NCBI GenBank assembly: GCA_021785095.1
Contig: JAJYGM010000499.1
Span: forward strand, 1-11,383
Reading direction: 5' to 3'
From: Actinomycetes bacterium
GTDB lineage: Bacteria > Actinomycetota > Acidimicrobiia > Acidimicrobiales > Bog-793
Length of the DNA: 11,383 nucleotides
Shown here: piece by piece, positions 1 through 6,473 of the stretch
Position numbering within the stretch: position 1 is the first letter of the stretch
Layout: the number at the start of each line of letters is the position of its first letter
Translations under genes and position numbers: made by a program
The notes under the pieces: model-generated
Database searches by the model: none
The model's input: only the letters and a program-made list of their open reading frames with translations
Told to the model about the DNA's origin: nothing

Positions 1-160
1 TCCGATCTGCCTGCCCGGCTGCAAGTTCCTCGGCTCCTACCCCGCCGCAGGCGAGCACGCCCTGGCGAGGCGGGAAGCGGTGTCGTCCGCCCGGCACCAG
101 GCGGGCGAGTGGCTGTCGGAGATCCGCCGCCTCGTCGCGGCACCGGGCGTCTCCGCGTAG
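1..160 (+). CDS. 3' end of an unidentified gene (partial)
   Basis: An open frame enters from the left edge (first full codon at 2) and stops at TAG 158-160, leaving the last 52 residues. The visible tail begins PICLPGCKFLGSYPA and ends in a helical, Arg/Ala-rich stretch (EWLSEIRRLVAAPGVSA). It contains two cysteines spaced C-x3-C (CLPGC), which might bind a metal or form a disulfide, but 52 residues are too few to name a family. Third codon positions are almost all G or C, as in the neighbouring core genes, which supports real coding. It is convergent with the phosphatase gene on the other strand. I do not recognise the product. Confidence 0.6.
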   Translation, partial: PICLPGCKFLGSYPAAGEHALARREAVSSARHQAGEWLSEIRRLVAAPGVSA

Positions 161-170
161 GTCCAACCGG

Positions 171-228
171 GCCGCCGCAGGCGCCTGTCGGCGCGTCCTT
201 CGCCGGCACCTGCCGCCCGCCCGGGCGG
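171..228. terminator. possible bidirectional terminator hairpins between convergent genes
   Basis: The 71-nt gap between the two convergent stop codons holds two GC-rich inverted repeats: CAGGCGCCTG at 178-187, and CCGCCCG / CGGGCGG at 213-219 and 222-228 with a 2-nt loop. Neither is followed by a clear T-run on either strand. A terminator role is inferred from position and stem strength only. Confidence 0.3.
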
Positions 229-231
229 TCC

Positions 232-2469
232 TCAGGCAGGCTCGGGCAGTCGCCGGATGGCGAGGAGGGCGAGGTCGTCGGACCGCTCGCTCGCGATGCT
301 CGAGAGCACCGTGTCGCACAACGCCTCCAGGCTGCCGTCCATGCCCTCCACCGAGGTGCGGAGGAGCTCGAGGCCCTCGGAGAGGGGTCGCCGCTTCATC
401 TCGACGAGGCCGTCGGAGTACAGGAGCAGGGTCGAGCCGGGAGGGAGCGGGACGCGGCGTTCCTCGGCGTGGACGGGCGGAGCGCCGAGCGGAGTGTCCG
501 GGCGGATTGCGACGTGCGAGGCGACCCCGTCTGCGATGAGGAGGGGGGAGGGGTGCCCGGCGATCGACACGACAACCGCGTTCTCGCCAGGGTCGAGAGC
601 GGCGACGACGACCGTCGCCGTCCTCTCGACGTCGAGGTGGTCCCAGGCGTCGCGGAGCCGGTTCAGCAGCTGGACGGGGCCCCGCGACCTGGCAGCGAGG
701 GCGCGGGCCGCCGTGCGCAGCCGGCCCATGGCGGCTGCGGCCTGCACGTCGTGGCCGGAGACGTCCCCCACGGTGACCGCCCACCGCCGGTTGGCGAGCC
801 GGAGCACGTCGTACCAGTCCCCGCCGACCTCGGCGCCGAGCGTGCTCGGGAGGTAGCGCACCGCCAGCTCGTAGCCCGGCGGCTGCTCGAGCTCGGCCGG
901 GAGCAGGCTCGACTGGAGGATGTGGGCCATCTCGTGCTCGCGCTCGTAGCGCCGCTGCTTCTCGACGACCTCGGCTGCCCGCTTGGCCAGCGACTCGGCC
1001 AGCAGCAGGTCCTCGCTGCCGATCCGCCGAGCCGGACTGGTCGAGATGATGGTGAGGGCCCCGAGCACCCGGCGCCGGCTCGTCAGCGGGACGCTCAGGT
1101 AGGACGAGAACCCGAGCGCCTTCACGAGCCGGTAGTGCTCCTCGTCGTGGGTGGTGGAGCGAAGGAAGTCGTCGCTCATCGTGTCAGACCAGATGGAGCG
1201 GCCACTTCGGATGACCGAGACGGCGGGGTGGGAGCCGCCCGGGCGCGGCGTGTACCTGGCGCCGAGCTGCTGGACCTCCACCTGGTGGCGGGGATCGGCG
1301 TGCCGGGCGGCCATCCGGACGAGCCCGCCCTCGTCGTGGGCGATGTCGATGAGGCAGATGTCGCCGAGCGCCGGCACGGCGACGGCGGCGAGGGCGTCGA
1401 GCGACTCGGCGAAGCTGCCCGCCTCGCCGAGGATCTGCGAGGCTCGGAGCAGGAACGCCTGCGAGCGCTCGGCCGCCTGGACGCGAGCGAGGAGCTGCTC
1501 CCGCTCGATCTCGGCCGCCCGGCGCTGCTCGTCGGCGCGGATGGCGGCCAGGAATTGGCCGAGCTGGTGCCCGATTGCGTCGAGCACGTCGCGCAGCTCT
1601 TCCCCGACCCTGTCCGGGTGGAGCGACTCCAGCTCGACGACGCCGAGCACCTCGCCCTCGCTCCCGAGCAGTGGGAAGGCGAGCAGCTCGAGCGGGTCGA
1701 GACCGGCGAACAGGCCGGCGGGCCAGTCGGGCGGGACCTCCGCCTTGGTGTAGGAGATCGTGCGCCGCTCGAGCGCGCAGGTGCCGGCGAGCCCTTCACC
1801 GAAGGAGAGCTGCAGGGATCCCAACTCCACCACCGCCTCCGTCCCGCCGCCCGGGTCGCCGGCGGAGTCGGGGGAGTCGGGGGAGACCCACGAGTCGATG
1901 CAGGAGAGCCTGCCCTCGCCCGCCAGCCACAAGGCGGCACCCTCCCAGTCCAGGTTCTCGCAGAGCGCTGGCAGCACCCTTCCGACGGCATTCTGTTCAC
2001 CCGTCGCCCCCTCGAGCTCTGCCATGACGCCGAGCATGGCCCTCAGGTAGGCGGCGGCAGTCGCCTCCTTCTCGATCGCGATGGCGTCGGTGACGTCTCG
2101 GATGGAGACGATGAGCAGTGGACCCTGCTCCGGACCGAGCGGAGCGATACCGAGGGTGACGTCGACCTCGAACTCCGAGCCGTCGCTTCGTACCGCCACG
2201 GTCCGGACAGGGCCGCCTCCGGCGAGCGGAGCCCCCTCGAGATGGAAGAGCGGTCCGAGCTCCTCGAGGCGGCCGTGCTCCCGGCGAGCCACAAGATCCG
2301 CCAGCCCCCGCTCGAGCAGCTCGCTCACCGGGTACCGGGAGAGCGCGGCGGCCGCGTCGTTGGCGAAGAGGATGTGCAGGTCGCGGTCGACGACGAGGAC
2401 GCCGTCGGCCAGCTGGTTGAGCACCAGGCCGAGGTCGAGCGAGAGGGTCGGCTCTCCGGGCTGGGCCAC
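232..2469 (-). CDS. PAS-GAF-GAF-PP2C (SpoIIE/RsbU-type) sensor serine phosphatase
   Basis: This is a cytoplasmic 745-residue protein with no membrane segments. A PAS domain covers about 14-130 (ADGVLVVDRDLHILFAND). A first GAF-like domain covers about 140-310, a charged helical linker 312-340, and a second GAF domain about 340-503. The C-terminal PP2C/SpoIIE domain, about 512-742, keeps the metal-binding acidic motifs: EVGGDWYD (547-554), GDVSGHD (568-574), YSDGLVE (684-690) and RSDD (729-732). Proteins of this build dephosphorylate anti-anti-sigma (STAS) factors in partner-switching stress signalling, and the PAS/GAF part senses a ligand, redox state or light. That role is family knowledge. 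No anti-sigma kinase or STAS gene is in the window, so its partners lie elsewhere. The GTG start at 2467-2469 sits 6 nt after a -10-like CAGAAT, which fits a leaderless transcript. The domain call is firm; the signal sensed is unknown. Confidence 0.92.
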   Translation of the reverse strand: MAQPGEPTLSLDLGLVLNQLADGVLVVDRDLHILFANDAAAALSRYPVSELLERGLADLVARREHGRLEELGPLFHLEGAPLAGGGPVRTVAVRSDGSEFEVDVTLGIAPLGPEQGPLLIVSIRDVTDAIAIEKEATAAAYLRAMLGVMAELEGATGEQNAVGRVLPALCENLDWEGAALWLAGEGRLSCIDSWVSPDSPDSAGDPGGGTEAVVELGSLQLSFGEGLAGTCALERRTISYTKAEVPPDWPAGLFAGLDPLELLAFPLLGSEGEVLGVVELESLHPDRVGEELRDVLDAIGHQLGQFLAAIRADEQRRAAEIEREQLLARVQAAERSQAFLLRASQILGEAGSFAESLDALAAVAVPALGDICLIDIAHDEGGLVRMAARHADPRHQVEVQQLGARYTPRPGGSHPAVSVIRSGRSIWSDTMSDDFLRSTTHDEEHYRLVKALGFSSYLSVPLTSRRRVLGALTIISTSPARRIGSEDLLLAESLAKRAAEVVEKQRRYEREHEMAHILQSSLLPAELEQPPGYELAVRYLPSTLGAEVGGDWYDVLRLANRRWAVTVGDVSGHDVQAAAAMGRLRTAARALAARSRGPVQLLNRLRDAWDHLDVERTATVVVAALDPGENAVVVSIAGHPSPLLIADGVASHVAIRPDTPLGAPPVHAEERRVPLPPGSTLLLYSDGLVEMKRRPLSEGLELLRTSVEGMDGSLEALCDTVLSSIASERSDDLALLAIRRLPEPA

Positions 2470-2475
2470 GGCGTC

Positions 2476-2481
2476 ATTCTG
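2476..2481 (-). promoter_or_regulatory. -10-like element for a leaderless phosphatase mRNA
   Basis: On the minus strand CAGAAT lies exactly 6 nt before the GTG start at 2469. It differs from TAnnnT only in the first base. The spacing equals that of three better matches in this window, and no Shine-Dalgarno sequence is visible. Confidence 0.4.
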
Positions 2482-2514
2482 CCGCGGCTCAACCGGTTGC
2501 GCTCCCGGGGGGCA

Positions 2515-2534
2515 TAGGCTCTCGCGCCGGCGCG
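2515..2534 (+). promoter_or_regulatory. candidate tRNA-Ser promoter -10 with a GC palindrome
   Basis: TAGGCT (2515-2520) fits the actinobacterial -10 consensus TAnnnT and lies 18 nt before the mature tRNA 5' end. There is no convincing -35 at 16-18 nt. A perfect 12-bp palindrome, CGCGCCGGCGCG (2523-2534), lies between the -10 and the tRNA and would overlap the transcription start. It could be a growth-rate-responsive discriminator or simply GC-rich leader. Confidence 0.35.
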
Positions 2535-2538
2535 CTGT

Positions 2539-2622
2539 GGAGGGATGGCAGAGCGGACGAATGCAACGGTCTTGAAAACCGTCGGGTGATGAGCCCCGTG
2601 GGTTCGAATCCCACTCCCTCCG
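2539..2622 (+). tRNA. tRNA-Ser (anticodon UGA)
   Basis: The acceptor stem GGAGGGA (2539-2545) pairs with TCCCTCC (2615-2621), with G2622 as discriminator. The anticodon stem ACGGT/ACCGT (2566-2570, 2578-2582) encloses the loop CTTGAAA, with anticodon TGA at 2573-2575. A long variable arm follows, as expected for class II tRNA-Ser. The T-arm is GTGGG-TTCGAAT-CCCAC (2598-2614). CCA is not encoded. It should read UCA and, by wobble, other UCN codons. Open frames running antisense through it are artefacts. Confidence 0.97.
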
Positions 2623-2637
2623 CCCATCCGTCCCATT

Positions 2638-2655
2638 GCGCGCGTCTGCGCGCGC
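2638..2655 (+). terminator. hairpin downstream of tRNA-Ser, possible terminator
   Basis: GCGCGCG (2638-2644) and CGCGCGC (2649-2655) form a 7-bp all-GC stem with loop TCTG, 15 nt after the tRNA. There is no T-run after it, so intrinsic termination would be of the U-poor kind often proposed for high-GC actinobacteria. This is inferred from position. Confidence 0.35.
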
Positions 2656-2808
2656 GACCTCCGCTCCGCCCGATGCCCTCGGGTAGGCATCTCCGGCGGG
2701 TCGGGGTCTCTGAGGCCGTCGCCCGTGGACCGGGGAGCTCTCGAAGGGTGCTCGTCAACCGTCTGACCCAGGGTCGTCGCCGGCAGACGCGGTTGGATCG
2801 GCGTGATC

Positions 2809-2830
2809 GGACCGTCGGTCCCGACGGTCC
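2809..2830. repeat. perfect inverted repeat upstream of the thioredoxin gene
   Basis: GGACCGTCGG (2809-2818) and CCGACGGTCC (2821-2830) are exact inverse complements with a 2-nt spacer. They lie 20-40 nt upstream of the -10-like TACGAT at 2850, so the repeat would occupy the -35 region and just upstream. It could be a dimeric regulator's operator. A terminator is less likely because no T-run follows. Confidence 0.5.
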
Positions 2831-2849
2831 GGGTCCTGAGGTCGCTGGT

Positions 2850-2855
2850 TACGAT
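2850..2855 (+). promoter_or_regulatory. -10 element for leaderless thioredoxin-like mRNA
   Basis: TACGAT matches TAnnnT and ends exactly 6 nt before the GTG at 2862, so transcription would begin at the start codon. This element, and the absence of a Shine-Dalgarno sequence, decide the start chosen for this gene. Confidence 0.5.
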
Positions 2856-2861
2856 CTCCTG

Positions 2862-3473
2862 GTGACCGCGGCAGCGACCGACAGAGAGCAGGCCGGGCGG
2901 GGGACGCGAAGCCCGAGGGCCTTCGTGATCTCACTCGTCCTCGCGCTCGTCCTCGCCGTCGGCTTCGTCGTGTTCGCCGTGAGGGCGGCGAGCCGCAGCA
3001 CCTCCTCGCTCGGCATGAGGTCGGCGCTCACCCTCATCGTCTATCCGCCCGGCAGGCGGCACACTCCTGCACCCGTCGCCCTCACGCGACTCGGGGGCGG
3101 CGCCCCCGTCAGGGTCGGAGGCGCGGTCGGCCATCCCACGGTCGTGAACTTCTTCGCATCCTGGTGCCCGATCTGCCGGCAGGAGCTCGGGACGATCGCT
3201 GCGGTGGCCCGTGCCGGCAAAGTGCCCTTCGTCGGCATCGACACCGACGACGACGCCCCGGCGACCGCGCTGAAGCTGCTGAGAGCCGCAGGTGCGACCT
3301 ATCCCGTCGGCGTCGGCAAGGCGCCCCTCGCCGAGGCGTACGGGACCACCAACCTGCCGACGACCGCCTTTCTGAACGCCAAGGGCCAGGTCGTCGCCAT
3401 CTTCCTCGGCGGCGTGAAGAAGGCGGAGCTGACCCACCTGGTCGCCGAGCTGGCGGCGGGCAAGCCTCTCTGA
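2862..3473 (+). CDS. membrane-anchored TlpA-like thioredoxin-fold protein
   Basis: The product has 203 residues. A short basic cytoplasmic N-terminus is followed by one membrane segment at about 20-40 (AFVISLVLALVLAVGFVVFAV), placing the thioredoxin domain outside the membrane. The domain shows VVNFFASWCPICR with the redox pair CPIC at 102-105 and the cis-proline loop TNLPTTAF (Pro166), ending in a helix. The TlpA/ResE/DsbE-like family passes electrons to extracytoplasmic disulfides, for example in cytochrome c maturation, or serves as a peroxide/thiol reductase. The substrate cannot be told here, as no ccd or cyt c gene is adjacent. The same frame is open back to 2586 inside tRNA-Ser. I reject those starts because they fall in the tRNA and in poorly coding sequence, and GTG 2862 has a well-placed -10. 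It ends 31 nt before the acyl-CoA synthetase. Confidence 0.88.
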   Translation: MTAAATDREQAGRGTRSPRAFVISLVLALVLAVGFVVFAVRAASRSTSSLGMRSALTLIVYPPGRRHTPAPVALTRLGGGAPVRVGGAVGHPTVVNFFASWCPICRQELGTIAAVARAGKVPFVGIDTDDDAPATALKLLRAAGATYPVGVGKAPLAEAYGTTNLPTTAFLNAKGQVVAIFLGGVKKAELTHLVAELAAGKPL

Positions 3474-3492
3474 GGCCGGCGCCACGCGACGG

Positions 3493-3498
3493 TAACCT
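3493..3498 (+). promoter_or_regulatory. -10 element for leaderless acyl-CoA synthetase mRNA
   Basis: TAACCT matches TAnnnT and is separated from the GTG at 3505 by exactly 6 nt. No Shine-Dalgarno sequence is present. It suggests that the acyl-CoA synthetase/PLP-enzyme pair has its own promoter rather than depending on the thioredoxin gene. Confidence 0.5.
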
Positions 3499-3504
3499 TC
3501 GCCC

Positions 3505-5259
3505 GTGCCACTCAGCTTGTCGGAGGCCACTGCGCTGCTCAGCGCTCCCGGGCAGCCCTTCGAGGTCGGCGAGGAGGTGATCGACGGCATCGTGACCAGG
3601 GTCTGGGCGAACTGCCCGCCGTCACTCAGGTCCATCCTCGAGCTCTCCCGTGGCTACGGCCAGCAGACGTTCCTCGTCTACGAGGACGAGCGCCTGAGCT
3701 TCGAGGAGCACTTCGCCGAGGTGGCCGCTTTCGCCACCGCGCTGCACGACCGCTTCGGGGTGCGGCTCGGAGATCGCGTGGCCATCGCCATGCGCAACCT
3801 CCCCGAGTGGGTTGTTGCCTTCTGGGCGGCGGCGGCCGTCGGGGCGGTCGTCGTCCCGCTCAACGCCTGGTGGACCGGTCCCGAGCTCGCCTACGGCATC
3901 GAAGACTCCGGATCCAAGCTCGTCGTCCTCGACGGGGAGCGCCTCGGCCGCCTTGGCGACCACCTCGCCGGGCTACGCCAAGCGGGTCTCGAGGACGTCG
4001 TTCTCGCCCGGGGCGACGACCCGGCCGGCCGGGGCCGGCAGGGGGCGGCGAGCGCGGCCCTTCCTGCGGCCGGCGTGTGGTCGATGGAGGAGGTTCTGGA
4101 CGAGCACCGCCGGCCGGTAGCCGAGACCGAGCTCCCCGAGCTCTCCGTCGCTCCGGACGACCTGGCGACGATCTTCTACACCTCGGGGACGACCGGCAGG
4201 CCGAAGGGCGCGCTCGGCACGCAGCGGAACATCTGCACCAACTTGATGAGCCTCGGCTTCATCAGCGCGAGGGTCCAGCTCACCTCGAGCGAGGAGCACC
4301 GGGAGCCTCTCTCGAACGGCGGCGTCCAGAACTCCTACCTGCTCTCGGTCCCGCTGTTCCACGCCACCGGCTGCCATTCGATCCTCGTGGCCAACACGGC
4401 GGCCGGCGGCAAGCTCGTGATGATGCGGCGCTGGAACCCCGAGCGAGCCCTCGAGCTCATCGAGCGGGAGCAGATCACGATCTTTGGAGGGGTGCCGACG
4501 ATGGCCTGGCAGGTCATCCAGTCTCCCGAGTTCGAGAGCCGCGACACTTCGAGCGTCCGATCGGTCGCCTACGGAGGGGCCCCGGCGCCTCCCGAGCTGC
4601 TCCGGGACATCAGGGAGCACTTCCCCGGCGGGAGTGCCTCGAACGGCTACGGCCTCACCGAGACGTCGTCGGTGACCACCATGAACTCGGGCGAGGACTA
4701 CTTCGAAAAGCCCGACTCGGTGGGGCCGCCCGTGCCGGTCGTCGAGATCCGCATCGTCGGGTCGGACGGAACCGACGTCCCGGTGGGCGAGACGGGCGAG
4801 CTCCTCATCAAAGGCCCGAACGTCGTGAAGGGCTACTGGAACAAGCCCGAGGCGACCGCCGAGTCCTTCACCGAGGGCTGGCTCCGCTCAGGCGACATCG
4901 CCCGCGTCGACGAGGAGGGGTTCGTCTACATCGTCGACCGGGCGAAGGACATGGTGATCCGCGGCGGCGAGAACGTCTACTCCGTCGAGGTCGAGTCGGC
5001 CATCTTCGAGCACCCCTCCGTCTCCGACGCGGCGGTCATCGGCGTCCCCCACGACGTCCTCGGCGAGGAGGTCGGTGCCGTCCTCGTGCTGAAGCCCGGC
5101 GCCAGCCTCGGCGAGGAGGAGCTGAGGCAGCACCTGGCGGCCCGGATCGCCGGCTTCAAGATCCCGAGCCACGTCTGGTACCTGGAGGAACCGCTGCCCC
5201 GGAACCCGGCCGGCAAGGTGCTGAAGCGCCAGCTGCGCGAGCTGGTGCTCAGGAAGTGA
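3505..5259 (+). CDS. class I adenylate-forming acyl-CoA synthetase (FadD-like)
   Basis: This 584-residue protein has the normal length for ANL-superfamily fatty or organic acid:CoA ligases, which make an acyl-AMP from acid and ATP and then the acyl-CoA. All core motifs are present: YTSGTTGRPKG at 225-235 (A3), NGYGLTETSS from 380 (A5), SGD with Asp464 (A7), the hinge DRAKDMVIRGGENVYS with Lys481 (A8), and PAGKVLK with the catalytic Lys571 (A10). The N-terminal part (AMRNLPEWVVAFWAAAAVGAVVVPLNAWW) is typical of the actinobacterial FadD group. There is no carrier or extra domain, so a free acid is the likely substrate; chain length is not readable from sequence. The GTG start at 3505 is set by a -10-like TAACCT 6 nt upstream. 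Its TGA stop overlaps the GTG of the next gene (GTGA, 5256-5259), so the two are probably translationally coupled. Confidence 0.95.
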   Translation: MPLSLSEATALLSAPGQPFEVGEEVIDGIVTRVWANCPPSLRSILELSRGYGQQTFLVYEDERLSFEEHFAEVAAFATALHDRFGVRLGDRVAIAMRNLPEWVVAFWAAAAVGAVVVPLNAWWTGPELAYGIEDSGSKLVVLDGERLGRLGDHLAGLRQAGLEDVVLARGDDPAGRGRQGAASAALPAAGVWSMEEVLDEHRRPVAETELPELSVAPDDLATIFYTSGTTGRPKGALGTQRNICTNLMSLGFISARVQLTSSEEHREPLSNGGVQNSYLLSVPLFHATGCHSILVANTAAGGKLVMMRRWNPERALELIEREQITIFGGVPTMAWQVIQSPEFESRDTSSVRSVAYGGAPAPPELLRDIREHFPGGSASNGYGLTETSSVTTMNSGEDYFEKPDSVGPPVPVVEIRIVGSDGTDVPVGETGELLIKGPNVVKGYWNKPEATAESFTEGWLRSGDIARVDEEGFVYIVDRAKDMVIRGGENVYSVEVESAIFEHPSVSDAAVIGVPHDVLGEEVGAVLVLKPGASLGEEELRQHLAARIAGFKIPSHVWYLEEPLPRNPAGKVLKRQLRELVLRK

Positions 5260-6458
5260 CCGGGCCGGTCCCGGCGGAGCGACCGCCGGGCTTCTCCACG
5301 CGGGCGGTCCACGCCGGCCAGCCGGGAGCGCCGGTCCGCCAGACGCCCTCCAGCGTGCCGATCTACCAGACCTCCACCTGGCGGTTCGACTCCGGCGAGG
5401 AGTTCGCCGACGTGCTCGCCGGCACGGTACCGGGCTATGCCTACGGCCGGGGATACGGCAACCCGACGGTCGACTCCTTCGAGGCGGTGCTCGCCTCGCT
5501 CGAGAGGACCGAGGCCGCCTACGCCTTCTCCTCGGGGATGTCGGCCGCCCACGCCGTCTCGGTCCTGCTCGCACGGGCGGGAGACCGGGTGGTGGCGAGC
5601 CGGGAGCTCTACGGCGGCACCTACTCGCTGTTCCGAGGCGTGCTGCCGCGTTACGGGATCAGCGTCGAGGAGGTCGACCCCCACGACCTCGACGCCGTCC
5701 GGGCGGCCCTTCCCGGGGCAGCCTTCTTCTACGCAGAGACGATCGCCAACCCGCTGTGCACCGTCGCCGACCTCCCCCGGCTCGCCGAGGCGTGCCGCCA
5801 GGCGGGCGTTCCCTCCGTCGTCGACAACACCTTCGCCTCCCCGTACCTCTGCAACCCGGCGCGCTACGGCATCGACTTCGTCCTGCACTCGGTGACGAAG
5901 ATGATCGCCGGCCACTCCGACGTCGTCGCCGGGGTCGTCTGCTGCAGCGAGGAGCGCCGAGTGGCCCTGCGCGCCCTCAGCCTCGACACGGGTGGAGCGA
6001 CGCCCCCCTTCGACGCCTGGCTCTGCCTGCGCGGCGTGGAGACCCTCGAGCTCCGCATGGAGCGGATGTGCGAGAACGCCGCCCGCCTGGCCGCCATGCT
6101 CGAGGCCCGGCCGGAGGTCTCGGCGGTGCACTATCCCGGCCGCTCGTCCCACCCGCACCACGAGCGCGCCGCCTCGCTGCTCCGGGCCGGCCGGTTCGGC
6201 AGCATGCTCTCCTTCGAGCTGCGCGACGGGGCCGAGGCGGCAGCGCGGTGGTGCGACGCCCTCGAGCTCGCCTGGATCGGGGCGTCGCTCGGCGGCACCC
6301 ACAGCCTTGTCTGCCATCCCGCCTCGACGACCCACCGCCAGGTCCCACCAGAGGTCCGGCGGGCGAGCGGACTCTCCGACGGCCTCGTCCGGGTGAGCGC
6401 CGGCATCGAGAACGCCGAGGATCTCCTCGAGGACTTCGAGGCCGCCTTCGCCGGCTGA
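5256..6458 (+). CDS. Cys/Met metabolism PLP-dependent enzyme (CGS/CGL/MGL family)
   Basis: The 400-residue product is a fold-type I PLP enzyme of the trans-sulfuration family: cystathionine gamma-synthase, gamma-lyase, O-acylhomoserine sulfhydrylase or methionine gamma-lyase. The PLP-binding lysine is Lys215 in HSVTKMIAGHSD. Phosphate-site residues are Tyr63/Arg65 (YGRGYGNPT) and the SSGMSA loop (92-97). Tyr119 stacks on the ring, and LVRVSAG carries the carboxylate-binding Arg. Where methionine gamma-lyase has its specificity Cys after the Tyr-Gly pair, this protein has Gly121, so a classical MGL is not favoured. The rest does not separate synthase from lyase. The GTG start overlaps the preceding stop by GTGA, indicating an operon with the acyl-CoA synthetase. 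The frame stays open upstream through that gene, but that part is a shadow, not a fusion. The stop is 15 nt from the convergent neighbour's stop. Confidence 0.93.
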   Translation: MTGPVPAERPPGFSTRAVHAGQPGAPVRQTPSSVPIYQTSTWRFDSGEEFADVLAGTVPGYAYGRGYGNPTVDSFEAVLASLERTEAAYAFSSGMSAAHAVSVLLARAGDRVVASRELYGGTYSLFRGVLPRYGISVEEVDPHDLDAVRAALPGAAFFYAETIANPLCTVADLPRLAEACRQAGVPSVVDNTFASPYLCNPARYGIDFVLHSVTKMIAGHSDVVAGVVCCSEERRVALRALSLDTGGATPPFDAWLCLRGVETLELRMERMCENAARLAAMLEARPEVSAVHYPGRSSHPHHERAASLLRAGRFGSMLSFELRDGAEAAARWCDALELAWIGASLGGTHSLVCHPASTTHRQVPPEVRRASGLSDGLVRVSAGIENAEDLLEDFEAAFAG

Positions 6459-6473
6459 GGGCCGCCTCGCTGG

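Noticed and set aside
109..2517. A plus-strand open frame of about 800 codons opposite the phosphatase
   Set aside because: It is the antisense shadow of the PAS-GAF-GAF-PP2C gene; high GC3 on the true strand removes stops. Its translation is charged, low-complexity and domain-free.
2489..2758. Minus-strand frames across the tRNA-Ser reading like GIRTHGAHHPTVFKTVAF
   Set aside because: This is the well-known spurious translation antisense to tRNA-Ser, not a protein.
2586..2861. Upstream starts for the thioredoxin-like gene, beginning inside the tRNA
   Set aside because: They overlap the tRNA and a terminator-like hairpin, and encode an Arg/Pro-rich stretch. The GTG at 2862 has a properly spaced -10 and gives a normal signal-anchor N-terminus.
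3807..5255. Apparent in-frame N-terminal extension of the PLP enzyme, suggesting a huge fusion protein
   Set aside because: The extension is the +2 frame of the acyl-CoA synthetase and is Arg/Pro-rich without domains. The family's N-terminus begins right after the GTG at 5256.
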